Under the pieces are notes generated by a model. That model searched no databases, was not told where the DNA came from, and was given only the letters and a program-made list of their open reading frames with translations. DNA of 64,000 nt, taken from positions 62,001 through 126,000 of the forward strand of contig NZ_CP023559.1 of the NCBI RefSeq assembly GCF_003006155.1, given 5' to 3'. The position numbers were made by a program, and so were the translations under genes. This DNA comes from Salinicola tamaricis (GTDB taxonomy: Bacteria > Pseudomonadota > Gammaproteobacteria > Pseudomonadales > Halomonadaceae). This document shows, piece after piece, positions 38,214 through 46,823 of this stretch (position 1 is its first letter; every line of letters starts with the position of its first letter).

Positions 38214-38762
38214 ATGAACATCCCCAACATGCTCACTCTGGCAAGAATCGTGTTCATACCGCTGCTGGTGGTGCTGTTCTACCTGCCCTACAGCTGGAGC
38301 TTGCCGGTGACCGCCGGCCTGTTCGGGCTGGCGGCGATCACCGATTGGCTGGATGGCTACCTGGCCCGGCGCTGGGACCAGAGCACGCCGTTCGGCGCCT
38401 TCCTTGACCCCGTCGCCGACAAGGTGATGGTCGGGGTCGCCCTGGCCCTGTTGATCGAGCGCTATGAAGTGTTCTGGCTGACGCTGCCGGCACTGGTCAT
38501 CATCGGTCGCGAGATCGTCATCTCGGCGCTGCGCGAATGGATGGCCGAGATCGGCCAGCGCAAGCGCGTAGCGGTCTCATGGATCGGCAAGTCCAAGACC
38601 ACGCTGCAGATGATCGCGCTGGTGCTGCTGCTCGGTTTCCCCCCCGGGACCCAGATCGCCGCCCTTGGCGTAGTGCTGCTCTACGCCGCCGCCGTGCTCA
38701 CACTGTGGTCGATGATGCAGTATCTGCGTGCGGCCTGGCCCGAGCTGACGCGCTCGATGTAA
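38214..38762 (+). CDS. pgsA: CDP-diacylglycerol--glycerol-3-phosphate 3-phosphatidyltransferase
   Basis: A 182-residue membrane enzyme that makes phosphatidylglycerol phosphate. It begins [12 protein letters not shown] and carries the CDP-alcohol motif D-G-x2-A-R-x8-G-x3-D-x3-D (DGYLAR, then G, D and D of [11 protein letters not shown]). Four hydrophobic segments. It follows uvrC by 60 bases as in E. coli and pseudomonads. Confidence 0.96.
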   Translation: MNIPNMLTLARIVFIPLLVVLFYLPYSWSLPVTAGLFGLAAITDWLDGYLARRWDQSTPFGAFLDPVADKVMVGVALALLIERYEVFWLTLPALVIIGREIVISALREWMAEIGQRKRVAVSWIGKSKTTLQMIALVLLLGFPPGTQIAALGVVLLYAAAVLTLWSMMQYLRAAWPELTRSM

Positions 38763-38784
38763 GCAAAAAAATGCCATAAGCGTT

Positions 38785-38812
38785 TGACAGTTACGGACTT
38801 ATCCTTATAATT
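38785..38812 (+). promoter_or_regulatory. Consensus promoter of the tRNA Gly-Cys-Leu operon
   Basis: Perfect TTGACA (38785-38790) and perfect TATAAT (38807-38812) are separated by 16 bases, with a GC-rich discriminator (CGTCGGCG) typical of stable RNA promoters. tRNA-Gly begins 14 bases later. Confidence 0.9.
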
Positions 38813-38826
38813 CGTCGGCGAGTTGA

Positions 38827-38901
38827 GCGGGAATAGCTCAGTGGTAGAGCATCGCCTTGCCAAGGCGAGGGTCGGGAGTTCGAATCTCCTTTCCCGCTCC
38901 A
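38827..38901 (+). tRNA. tRNA-Gly (GCC)
   Basis: A 75-base cloverleaf opening GCGGGAATAGCTCAGTGGTA with encoded CCA. The anticodon is GCC, within CTTGCCAAG. First of a three-tRNA operon. Confidence 0.97.
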
Positions 38902-39021
38902 TAACTCGTAGAGTTGCCAGCAGGATCGAGGGTCGTGAGCCGGAACGCCGGTCCGATCGATATCCTTTCCCGCTTCACAACTCGATCTTTCGGGACATTC
39001 ACATCGCTTCCGAATCTGTAA

Positions 39022-39095
39022 GGCTGGATGGCAGAGTGGTTATGCAGCGGACTGCAACTCCGTGTACGCCGGTTCGATTCCGACTCCAGCCTCCA
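39022..39095 (+). tRNA. tRNA-Cys (GCA)
   Basis: A 74-base cloverleaf opening GGCTGGATGGCAGAGTGG and ending CCA. The anticodon GCA lies in the loop ACTGCAACT. Same order as glyW-cysT-leuZ of E. coli. Confidence 0.96.
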
Positions 39096-39153
39096 CTTCC
39101 CGAGCTTCAGACCCCCTCGGTTTGTCGACCTCCCGTATCTCCCTACGTCGTCG

Positions 39154-39240
39154 GCCCGGATGGCGAAATTGGTAGACGCAAGGGACTTAAAATCCCTCGG
39201 TGGCAACACCGTGCCGGTTCGAGCCCGGCTCCGGGCACCA
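39154..39240 (+). tRNA. tRNA-Leu (TAA)
   Basis: An 87-base tRNA with a long variable arm, opening GCCCGGATGGCGAAATTGG and ending CCA. The anticodon TAA lies in ACTTAAAAT. It is the last tRNA before the accessory region. Nothing indicates that it served as an integration site. Confidence 0.96.
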
Positions 39241-39402
39241 TAATCTATCTCGCCCCTCTCTGAAGCCTCGACACGTTACCCGAGTGACCTGGACAGTCCA
39301 GCCATGGTGGCAGAACCTATGCCCCTCCCCGTCTGGATGCCTCCTCCAAGCTTCTTTACCCTGACTTCAGTCGGCCAGACCCTGGCACCGCGAACGTGAA
39401 CC

Positions 39403-39444
39403 TTTGTGAACTCGGGTCACAAAGAGCAATACTCGCGATATAAT
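39403..39444 (+). promoter_or_regulatory. Promoter with overlapping palindromic operator
   Basis: A perfect TATAAT (39439-39444) has the palindrome TTTGTGA-N7-TCACAAA (39403-39423) covering its -35 zone. The palindrome resembles a CRP/FNR half-site pair but has a 7-base spacer. It drives the small coiled-coil gene 45 bases downstream. Confidence 0.5.
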
Positions 39445-39489
39445 CCGAGGTATACTTAGCACATCACCCAAGGACGCGGGGGAGTATAC

Positions 39490-39789
39490 ATGACGCAAGC
39501 ACACCAGTTGACAGAACTCGAGGCGCTTCAAGCCATGATCGCCGAAGAGCGCCTGGCGCATCAGCGCACCAAGCGGGTGCTGGAGACACGCCTGTCGGCC
39601 TCCAACGCACTGCTCGGCGAAGCGCTCGACCGACAGGACACTGCCGAAGCCCGCCTATCGGCGCTGACGGCGGAGAATCGCACGCTCAAGCGTCGGCTCG
39701 AGCTAGAGCGTTCACTAGACGCGGTAATGCCCTGGGCGACCCACCGCCAGCAAGCAAGCAGCAGCTCGATGCCGCTTTTCTTCTGCTGA
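39490..39789 (+). CDS. Small coiled-coil protein
   Basis: A 99-residue frame starting MTQAHQLTELEALQAMIAEE, helical and charged over residues 5-75 with leucine heptads, so a coiled coil. GGGGGAG precedes the ATG. The last 25 residues look unnatural. A one-base shift near 39755 would instead continue as ASKQQLDAAFLLLKPQ and end RYRLKNK at 39900, directly at a terminator, so the true gene may extend there. The function is unknown. Confidence 0.55.
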   Translation: MTQAHQLTELEALQAMIAEERLAHQRTKRVLETRLSASNALLGEALDRQDTAEARLSALTAENRTLKRRLELERSLDAVMPWATHRQQASSSSMPLFFC

Positions 39790-39900
39790 AGCCCCAGCAT
39801 CACCGCGTCAGGACAGCGACGTTCCCTTCGAGAAAAGGACGCGAGCGGGAGCAGGCATTCGGCCCTCAGGCAAGCCGGTATCGGCTCAAGAACAAATAGA

Positions 39901-39928
39901 CGCCTCCGCAACGGCGGAGGCATCTTTC
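39901..39928 (+). terminator. Terminator after the coiled-coil gene
   Basis: GCCTCCG and CGGAGGC pair around a 6-base loop, followed by ATCTTT. It starts directly after the alternative stop codon at 39898-39900. Confidence 0.65.
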
Positions 39929-39994
39929 AGAAGCACGGCTGAAGACCGATCAGCCAGTTACCGGGCAACGACAAACTGCCGTACCGGTTGGCCA

Positions 39995-40512
39995 TCATCG
40001 CGGGGTGGCCGCACTCGCCGTCGCCACCAGCCCATCCAGCCACTCCTGGTGCCCATTGATCATCGGTTGGGAACTTGGCGCGCCAATTCTTTCGCCGGCT
40101 CCCCATTCTGGGTTTCTTGAGTGAGAATTCTGACGCGATTCGCCGAGAGATCCTCGATCAGCCAGGCATGATGGACGTCCATACGGTCCGAGGCGCCCTC
40201 CTCACCACTCCAGCCATGCCAAGCAATTCTGGCCGGCTGCCCCATGATCGGCGGCACACACTCAAGGCAGCGCCCCTCGATGGGAAACCCGAAAGTCGTG
40301 AAGAAGAATCGCACGCCCGCATCCAGCGCCGGGCCCGCATCCTCGTAGATCTTCACATCGGCCGCGTTGCTGTAGTACGTGGGCCACCGCGATGGCATCA
40401 CCAGCAGCGGCCAGATGTCCGCCGCGGACACCCCCTCGACGATGACTTCATTGGAACAGAAATTGTCGGTGAACCCGGGGACGAAACCCTCGGGCCAGAT
40501 GATGTCACTCAT
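39995..40512 (-). CDS. SRPBCC (START-like) family protein, C-terminal frameshift
   Basis: A protein of about 172 residues beginning MSDIIWPEGFVPGFTDNF, with GGGAG before the ATG. The segments EVIVEGVSAADIWPLLVMPSRWPTYY, IEGRCLECVPP and RIAWHGWSG are typical of polyketide-cyclase/SRPBCC proteins that bind hydrophobic ligands. Near 40066 the frame shifts by one, after which MINGHQEWLDGLVATA completes a normal family C-terminus ending at 39995. The ligand is unknown. It is probably chromosomal rather than part of the phage-like element. Confidence 0.75.
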
Positions 40513-40853
40513 GATGAACTCCCTAGTCGTCGTGCCGCGCGAATCGGCATGTCGTGGGTGAATGTCGGCAGTGAGGCCATGGGGCATCGGCCCCATCGAT
40601 CAACCACCTCCAGCCTACAAGTCACCTCATCCGCTCGCGTTGCTCGATACTGCCGAGTTCATGCTGAAAACACGCCTCTTGCGTCGGCGCACTCCGGCTG
40701 GCCGATTCCGGAGCGCCCCTCCGCCTGCTTAGGCCATGCTTGGGGGCGCCAAAGCGCGGCTATCGAGGTCGCCCATGGCCGCGCCCCACTCAACGTGACC
40801 GTCCAAGGCAACCACATCACGCCCAACGTCTACCTTGCGAAGGCGTGGACTAA
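40513..40853. other. Gap containing the left edge of phage-derived DNA
   Basis: A 341-base stretch without a supported gene, between the SRPBCC gene and the tail-protein remnant. The breakpoint between chromosome and element should fall in or near it. I found no second copy of the dusA 5' sequence here. Confidence 0.4.
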
Positions 40854-41621
40854 GATAGCGACCGCCGCTTTCACGACGGCGCCGCGGCCCACATCACCTT
40901 CTCGCGCTCCCGCATCGTCGACGAGGTCGAACACAGCGGCGCCCCGGACCTCCTCACCATCCGCGCCAGCAGCGCCAACCTACGCGGCACCCTGCCCGGC
41001 AAGCGCCACGACCTCGAGCCCAGGGCCGGCACCACGCTGGCCGGCATCCGCATCGCGCACCTCGACCAGACCGAAGAGAGCGACATGCACTTCCTCACCC
41101 GGCTGGCCGAGCGCTTCGATGCGGTGGCCACGGTGAAGGCCGGCCGGCTGCTGTTCATCCCCGCCGGCCAGGCCACCACCGCCACCGGCGCCGAGATCCC
41201 GCCCATCGTCATCCGCCGCCGGGACGGCGACCAGCACCGCTACTCGAGTTCGGACCGCGAGAACTACACCGGCGTCATCGCCGCCTGGAACGACGTCTCT
41301 GGCGGCCGCCGCAAGGAAGTCATCGCCGGGGAGAACGAGAACGCCAAGCGCCTGCGCCCCACCTACGCCAGTGAGGAAGACGCCCTCACCGCCGCCAACG
41401 CCGAATGGCAGCGCCTGCAGCGCGGCATCGCGGGCTTCTCGCTCACGCTCGCCCAGGGCCGCGCCGACCTCTACTCCGAGACACCCGCCCGCTGCTATGG
41501 CTGGAAGCGTGAGATCGAAGAGACCGAATGGGTGCTCACCGAGGTGCGCCACGAGATCGGCGACGGCGGCTACTCGACTGAGCTGACGCTCGAGACGCGG
41601 GGCGCGTCGCCGAGTCGTTAG
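40854..41621 (+). pseudogene. 5'-truncated P2-type late control / tail protein gpD
   Basis: Open from a stop at 40851 with no proper start. From EVEHSGAPDLLTIRA onward it reads as the C-terminal two thirds of P2 gene D: SANLRGTLPGKRHD, the HLDQTEESDMHFLTRLAERFD motif, and VKAGRLLFIPAGQA, to the end LETRGASPSR. gpD forms part of the P2-like tail hub. The N-terminal about 100 residues are missing and the other tail genes are absent, so this is a remnant. It shows that a P2-like phage contributed to the locus. Confidence 0.82.
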
Positions 41622-41771
41622 GCCCCGAGCGGCATACCGCCTTGGAATGCCCTAAAGACGCCGAGCATCCCGTCCCCATCGTTGGCGACCCAAAGCACTC
41701 CGGCCGCTTGGCCTCCAGAAGGCATCGCTCACCCTCACCTGCACACGGGCTTGCAACCGCAGCGCCAATGG

Positions 41772-41787
41772 CTGTATATCCATACAC
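41772..41787. promoter_or_regulatory. LexA-like box
   Basis: CTGTATATCCATACAC differs from the gammaproteobacterial SOS box (CTG-N10-CAG, TA-rich) only in the last base. It is about 100 bases before the methyltransferase gene. A umuC fragment 3 kb further right suggests it may be what is left of a umuDC promoter. Confidence 0.4.
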
Positions 41788-41883
41788 CTATCAATCGAAA
41801 GGGCTCGGCCTCACTGCATCATCCGATGCAGGGCGGTATAGTGAGCCCTTTCGCGTCGTCAATCGGAAGTCAGATCGAGTCAC

Positions 41884-43167
41884 ATGACCAACACCAGCAA
41901 ACGCCCCATTGGCATCGACCTTTTCGCCGGCGCCGGCGGCATGTCCCTAGGGTTCGAGCAAGCCGGCTTCGACATCGCCGCAGCCGTGGAAATCGACCCG
42001 ATCCACTGCGCGACCCACGAGTACAACTTTCCCTACTCGAAGGCGATCTGCGCCAGTGTCGTCGATCTGACCGGCGACGACGTGCGCCAAAAAGCCGGCA
42101 TCGGCGATCGCGAAATCGATGTGGTGTTCGGCGGCGCGCCCTGCCAGGGCTTCTCGTTGATCGGCAAGCGCGTACTGGACGACCCGCGTAACGAGCTCCT
42201 CGCATTACGTCCGACTGGTTTCCGAGCTCCAGCCTAAATACTGCGTCTTCGAAAACGTCAAAGGGCTCACGCTCGGCAAACACCGCAAGTTCCTCGATGA
42301 GATGATAGCCGCGCTCGACAAAGCCGGTTACGACGTGGTCATGCCCTACCAAGTGCTCAACGCCGCCGATTACGGGGTGCCCCAATCCCGGCAGCGCTTG
42401 TTCTTGATGGGCGCCCGCAAAGGCCTGACCAACCGACATACCCGGCGCCGCTCGAGCAAGGCGCCACGGTTTGGGATGCCATCGGCGATCTGCCCGATGC
42501 CAACCGGTTCGAGGAGCTCCGCTCGACGGATGCCGTGCATGTCGAATGGGAAACCGAATCGACCTACGCCAGACGGCTGCGCGGTCTCGAGCGAGATCCC
42601 GAGGACTTCGGGTACACGCGGATCCACGATCTCGGGCTGCTCTCATCCAGCCTGCGGACGGAACACCACCGAGCTTTCCCAGAGCCGCTTTACCGAAACG
42701 GTGCCAGGGAAAACCGAGCCCGTCAGTCGTTTTCGCAAGCTGGCTCCCGAAGGGCTCTGCAACACGCTGCGCGCCGGTACGGACAGTGCCCGTGGCGCCT
42801 TCACTCGCCGCGGCCGATCCACCCCAACCTGCCTCGCGTCATCACGGTACGCGAAGCGGCTAGGCTGCACTCGTATCCCGACTGGTTCCGCCTGCACTCC
42901 ACCAAGTGGCACGGCTTCCGGCAGATCGGCAACAGCGTGCCGCCGCTACTGGGCCGCGCAGTCGCCGGCAGCATCATGCAAGCGCTCGGCGAGAAACCGA
43001 AGAAACCTCGGAAGAAGTTGGAGCTCAACGACGCCGAGTTCCTCTACATGGATATGGGCGAGGCAGCGAGATACTTCGGCGTGCCGCACAACACCATCGC
43101 CCAGCGCACGCGCAAAACGACAAGTACACCGAAGAAGGTGGTAAGGGATAAAGCCGATGTCGGATGA
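41884..43167 (+). CDS. DNA (cytosine-5) methyltransferase, about four frameshifts
   Basis: C5-methyltransferase motifs appear in order but in changing frames. They are motif I DLFAGAGGMSLGFEQAGF, motif IV with the catalytic Cys GGAPCQGFSL, motif VI ENVKGLTLG, motif VIII PQSRQRLFLMGARKGL, and motif X GFRQIGNSVPPLLGRAVAG. Shifts are needed near 42215, 42430, 42655 and 42815. After motif X a tail of about 50 residues holds MDMGEAARYFGVPHNTIAQR, which looks like a helix-turn-helix. It would protect DNA from the nuclease encoded next. Site specificity is unknown. Whether the shifts are natural decay or read errors cannot be told here. Confidence 0.82.
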
Positions 43168-43956
43168 AAGCCCCAAGGTAAAGAAGCGCTCTATCGCGCG
43201 ATCTCCTACATTTTCAATAAGCATTACCCAACGAACCCTGATGGGTTCGTTTTCGTACGCGATGAAATCGTCGAAGCTGTCACGACGCTCGACCTGCAAA
43301 GGCCGGCGAATTTAGGCGATGTAATCTACTCTTTTCGATATCGTCAGCCACTGCCCGAGCACATTCTCGACACGGCAGATCCCGGGCTAGAGTGGATTAT
43401 CGAAGGCGCTGGCCGAGCTAAATATCGTTTCAAGCAGGTTAAGCTAAGCAGGATTCTCCCGCGCAATGATCTCTTGACGATCAAGATTCCCGACGCGACA
43501 CCGGAAATCATTCGAAAAAACGCCAAATACGACGAGCAAGCCCTGCTAGCTAAAGTACGCTACAACAGGCTGATCGACATTTCCTCGGAATCGCCTCGTA
43601 CTCGCTCCAGAGCCACCTACGCACGTCGGTCAAAAAGATGGGGCAGATCGAAATCGACGAGATTTACGGGGGTGAACAGCAACGGTCAACAGTACGTCAT
43701 CCCGGTTCAAGCCAAGGGAGGGAAAGACCAAACGCGATCACCCAAACGAACCAAGACGTTCGCTACTGCGCGCAGGAATATCCGAACTGATCTGCCGAGC
43801 GGTCTCGGTCAATTTATGGGTGACGATCGTATTGCGATGTTCGAGCTCATGATCGATGACGACGAAATCAAGGTCGTTCGCGAAAAGCACTACAAGCTGG
43901 TGGCAGCGAGCGACATTTCGGATAAGGACCTGAGCGTCTACGCTAGAATGGAGTGA
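43157..43956 (+). CDS. Putative restriction endonuclease partner of the methyltransferase, several frameshifts
   Basis: Overlaps the methyltransferase stop (ATG at 43157). The repaired reading gives ALYRAISYIFNKHYPTNPDG, GAGRAKYRFKQVKLSRILP, YSLQSHLRTSVKKMGQIEID, VIPVQAKGGKDQ and the end DISDKDLSVYARME. The IEIDEIYxG...PVQAKGG stretch has the D/E...QxK spacing of a PD-(D/E)XK nuclease. Position between a C5-methyltransferase and vsr makes it the likely restriction enzyme. I recognise the family only as an uncharacterised endonuclease. At least four one-base shifts are needed. Confidence 0.6.
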
Positions 43957-43987
43957 CCTTCCCGGCTCATAGAGGCAAGGAAGCCCA

Positions 43988-44439
43988 ATGACCGATCACG
44001 TAGACACGCCACCCGCTCCAAAATCATGGCCTCGGTCGCTGGGAAGAACACCGGCCCGGAAATCGCGCTGCGCCGCGACTGCACGCTCGCGGCTACCGCT
44101 TCCGGTACACCGCAAAAGATCTCCCCGGCAAGCCGGATCTGGTCCTACCCAAGTACCGCCTCGCATTTTCTTGTGCACGGCTGCTACTGGCACCGGCACC
44201 CGGCTGCGTCTACGCCAGTACGCCGAAGTCGCATGTCGAATTTTGGCAGGAAAAGTTCGCGCGCAACGTCGAGCGAGATAAGCGCCAGCAGGCCGAGCTG
44301 ATCGAAAAAGGTGGCGTGTGTTAGTGTCTGGCAGTGTGGTTTGCGCTTCTGCCGCGATGCCATTGGCGATATCGAAGAGCCAATCGAGGGTCTGTCAGAC
44401 TATACGGAATGGCCAGAGACACCCCCACGTAAGCGTTGA
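43988..44439 (+). CDS. vsr: Very short patch repair endonuclease Vsr, several frameshifts
   Basis: Frames must be joined, but the Vsr pattern is clear: RSKIMASVAGKNTGPEIALRR, YRFRYTAKDLPGKPDLVLPK with the catalytic aspartate, FVHGCYWHRHPGC with the zinc and active-site residues, SHVEFWQEKFARNVERD, and the end LSDYTEWPETPPRKR. Vsr nicks at T:G mismatches that arise from deamination of 5-methylcytosine, so it normally accompanies a C5-methyltransferase, as here. The true stop is at 44437-44439. Confidence 0.82.
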
Positions 44440-44586
44440 TCGGCTGCGGCGCTGCCTACCCCGCCCACTTCGGCTTGTAGCCCCACCACACGCTATCGAA
44501 CGTCAGCTCCGAATCGTCCGCCTGGCCACGTATCGACGAAACCCATGTTCCCGACGCCACCCAGCGCCACGTTGTAGAGCGGCATC
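44440..44586 (-). pseudogene. N-terminal fragment of an SRAP (YedK) protein
   Basis: On the minus strand, after a frame adjustment, the fragment reads NVASGTWVSSIRGQADDSEL and TFDSVWWGYKPKWAG followed by PQPINA, matching the SRAP family segment before its RAET motif. It is cut off at 44440, exactly where vsr ends, and its first about 25 residues are missing at the other side. SRAP proteins cross-link to abasic sites in single-stranded DNA. Confidence 0.5.
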
Positions 44587-44832
44587 GGCGGATCTTCTCC
44601 GCAGCCATCCAGGTACTAGAACGCCTTCACGCGCCGAACGGGCGCTACATAAAAGGCGGCGGCTGATGGAGATTTGCGACCGAGGCACCGAGCGGCTCTC
44701 ACTCCTGGACACACAGCAAAGCGACGCCGACCGGGACGTAGCGAAAAGCTGATGGGCGTGATGGACGAACTGAATCAGAAGATAGAGCACGGAACCGTCA
44801 CGATCGGCACGCCCAGTGCCGGCGCCGCCTGA
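44587..44832 (+). pseudogene. C-terminal fragment of UmuC
   Basis: Joined frames read FSAAIQVLERLHAPNGRYIK, LMEICDRGTERLSLLDTQQ and KLMGVMDELNQKIEHGTVTI, ending GTPSAGAA at 44832. This is the little-finger/C-terminal end of UmuC (error-prone polymerase V), with the typical LFDT-like and LM.VMD.IN motifs. No catalytic domain and no umuD are present. Confidence 0.65.
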
Positions 44833-44911
44833 CACCTGTGCTGTGCGCACCGGTCACCGAGTCATACAACTCGATGGGGTGAACTGCCATTGGTAAAATA
44901 AGCCACCTACT

Positions 44912-45876
44912 TTAATCGCTACGCAATAGGTCAATAGGATTAAAGGCATCGAGCATCCGGCCCTCATGATCGACATCAACTTTTCTTGAGACGAAATAAA
45001 ACATCCCATTATTCATCCTCCTGAATTGACGATAAAAAGGCAGCGGCATCCTATAAGAACCGGTGCACAAACCATCCATGTAATGTAAAAGTCTTTTTAT
45101 GTAGACACGGGGCTCTGTCATGGACAGCACACTGCACCGATCAATATCTATATCACTCCGGGAAAGATCCAACCCTGGCACGTCAAGAGGGAACGATTCA
45201 ACATTTGAATGAGCCTCACATCTAACAGATAACTTTATAAAATCTCTATGCTTACAACCATTATCTTCGACAACATACTGCGAAACAAAACAAACCAACC
45301 CTCAAAACGACTGATAACATTGTTACTGCAAAAATCACACTCCATAACAGGCGGAGACCTATAGATGCCGCTACCTCTATTGCAAAGATGATAACCCCCA
45401 AAGCTAACGGGAAAATAATCTCTAAAAACTCTCAAGGAAGCATCATTCTCTCTCAGCAGAACTGAAATCAGGGAATGATCGAACACTTTAACTTCATCCA
45501 ATTTCTTACCAAGATTTGCAAGCGTTCTCCCTAAAGACTCCGAGGCAATAGTACTATAGAAAGCATAAAACACCTTAAAGCCAAACGCGTCGGCAACAGA
45601 AAGATTAAATTTCTCATCTTCTCTACCAACGGCCTTGTTGGAATGCGCATTGTGCTTACAGCTCACACCGACAAGTCGAGAATTCTTGCCCATTGGACCA
45701 TAACTGTATTCGCGAACAACAAGGTCTATACCATCATCGCCACCACGCGCAGGTTCTTTGACAATATCGTAACCCAGTGCCACCAGCAAATCCCTTACAA
45801 AAAGTTCAAATTCATCTTGCGCATCATCCTTACCATTCCCAGGGGGGATTTCTTTAAAATTAACAATATTGTTCAT
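44912..45876 (-). CDS. Stand-alone PD-(D/E)XK-like restriction endonuclease, one frameshift
   Basis: Starts MNNIVNFKEIPPGNGKDD at 45876. DEFELFVRDLLVALGYDIVK, then GGDDGIDLVVRE and LVGVSCKHNAHSNKAVG form the D...(x)CK core of Mrr/restriction-like nucleases. A zinc-binding part follows (CDFCSNNV, later CKHRDF and CEAH). The frame slips once near 45270, after which the protein continues to 44912 (end NPIDLLRSD), about 320 residues in all. Base composition is clearly AT-richer than the chromosome, a sign of transfer. No methyltransferase partner is next to it. It may be a modification-dependent or stand-alone defence nuclease. Confidence 0.6.
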
Positions 45877-45934
45877 TCAGCTTTCCTACGACTATTGAGA
45901 GACCAGATAGAGCTAGAGCTGATTGATGCCAAGT

Positions 45935-46140
45935 TTATTGGGGATTCACCAACGAGGCGCTTTCCTCGCCCGGCTTATTCACGCGGGTTGATACGGCCAA
46001 ATGTGTAAACACCTCGGCCGGCAAGTCAAGTGTCGCACGAAGCGGCGAATGGTGTCGCGATCAATGGGCGCCGGATCGAGCCAGGGCTCCAGACTCTCGT
46101 TGGTGAGAATCAGCGGCATGTAGTTCTGAACGCCCGCCGC
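45935..46140 (-). pseudogene. C-terminal fragment of an SRAP (YedK) protein
   Basis: Joined frames on the minus strand read YMPLILTNESLEPWLDPAPI, LPAEVFTHLAVSTRVNKPGE and the end ESASLVNPQ at 45935. The MP.IL....WLDP and VSTRVN motifs are diagnostic of the SRAP C-terminus. A possible FEWKPG (the family's YEW/FEW motif) lies at about 46345-46365, beyond the vsr fragment. The gene is thus broken and its N-terminal part lies 1.4 kb away on the wrong side. Confidence 0.6.
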
Positions 46141-46152
46141 TGAGCCTCGAGC

Positions 46153-46290
46153 TGGCGCGTGTTGGTGATCTGGGAGTGTGGGCTGAAGCACCGGCTTCAG
46201 GATATCGAAGCGGTCGAGACGCTGGTCCTGTCAGAGGCGGCCTACGGGGAATGGCCCGAATCGCCACCACGGGTACGAGAGACGCGCTGA
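46153..46290 (+). pseudogene. C-terminal fragment of a second Vsr protein
   Basis: An uninterrupted 45-codon frame, WRVLVIWECGLKHRLQDIEA onward, ending EWPESPPRVRETR. WRVLVxWEC is the conserved C-terminal Vsr strand. The end is related to that of the vsr gene at 43988 (EWPETPPRKR) but not identical. No N-terminal Vsr part is present. Confidence 0.65.
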
Positions 46291-46345
46291 CGGGGCACGG
46301 CGGGCGCTGCGGTAGATCCCCGGCTTCCACTCGAAAACGGAGATA

Positions 46346-46621
46346 TCAGGCGCCGCTGGTAAACCGCATGATGCCAAAGATAAGGCCAGCCACGACAATG
46401 ATGGTGCCAACACTCCACATCGTCTGCTGGCGCAATAGCGAGTGCATCTCGGAGCGAATAGATCCGGTCTCGCGGAGGAGATCCTCCCGCGTCGCCACGG
46501 TCTCCTTGATGATCGCCACATCCTGCTCGAGTTTTCTGAGACGTTGCTCCATGTCCGGAGGCCCTCCTCCGCCATCCTGTTGACTCGAAAATGCCGGGTG
46601 ATGATAGACATTATTCGCCAT
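46346..46621 (-). CDS. Small phage-type membrane protein with coiled coil
   Basis: A 91-residue protein: an N-terminal MANNVYHHPAFSSQQDGGGG, a coiled coil (MEQRLRKLEQDVAIIKETVA), and one hydrophobic segment near the C-terminus (SVGTIIVVAGLIFGIMRF). Proteins of this layout are common in prophages and mobile elements of gammaproteobacteria, with no known function. The start at 46621 is chosen as the family norm; an upstream ATG at 46634-46636 is possible. Confidence 0.65.
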   Translation of the reverse strand: MANNVYHHPAFSSQQDGGGGPPDMEQRLRKLEQDVAIIKETVATREDLLRETGSIRSEMHSLLRQQTMWSVGTIIVVAGLIFGIMRFTSGA

Positions 46622-46823
46622 TCTGCGCGCTCTCATCCAAGATTTCCATCACAAGCACCGCGACAAACAGCTCGAGATAGTCATATCAGCCACACGTGCG
46701 GGGAATTGCCGACTAACACCGCTATAAGAATCATTGAAAAAAGATCACCGACGCTCTCATCCACATTTAGCAATGTATGTCGCCAATAAATCATTCAGAG
46801 GAGAAGGCCAAAAGGCAAAGATC

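Noticed and set aside
39154..39240. tRNA-Leu as the integration site of the element
   Set aside because: No copy of its 3' end is seen at the integrase side, and the integrase sits at dusA.
40155..40185. CATGATGGAC as a left copy of the dusA att core
   Set aside because: Only about 10 bases match and they lie inside the SRPBCC coding sequence (MDVHHAWLIED), so this is coincidence.
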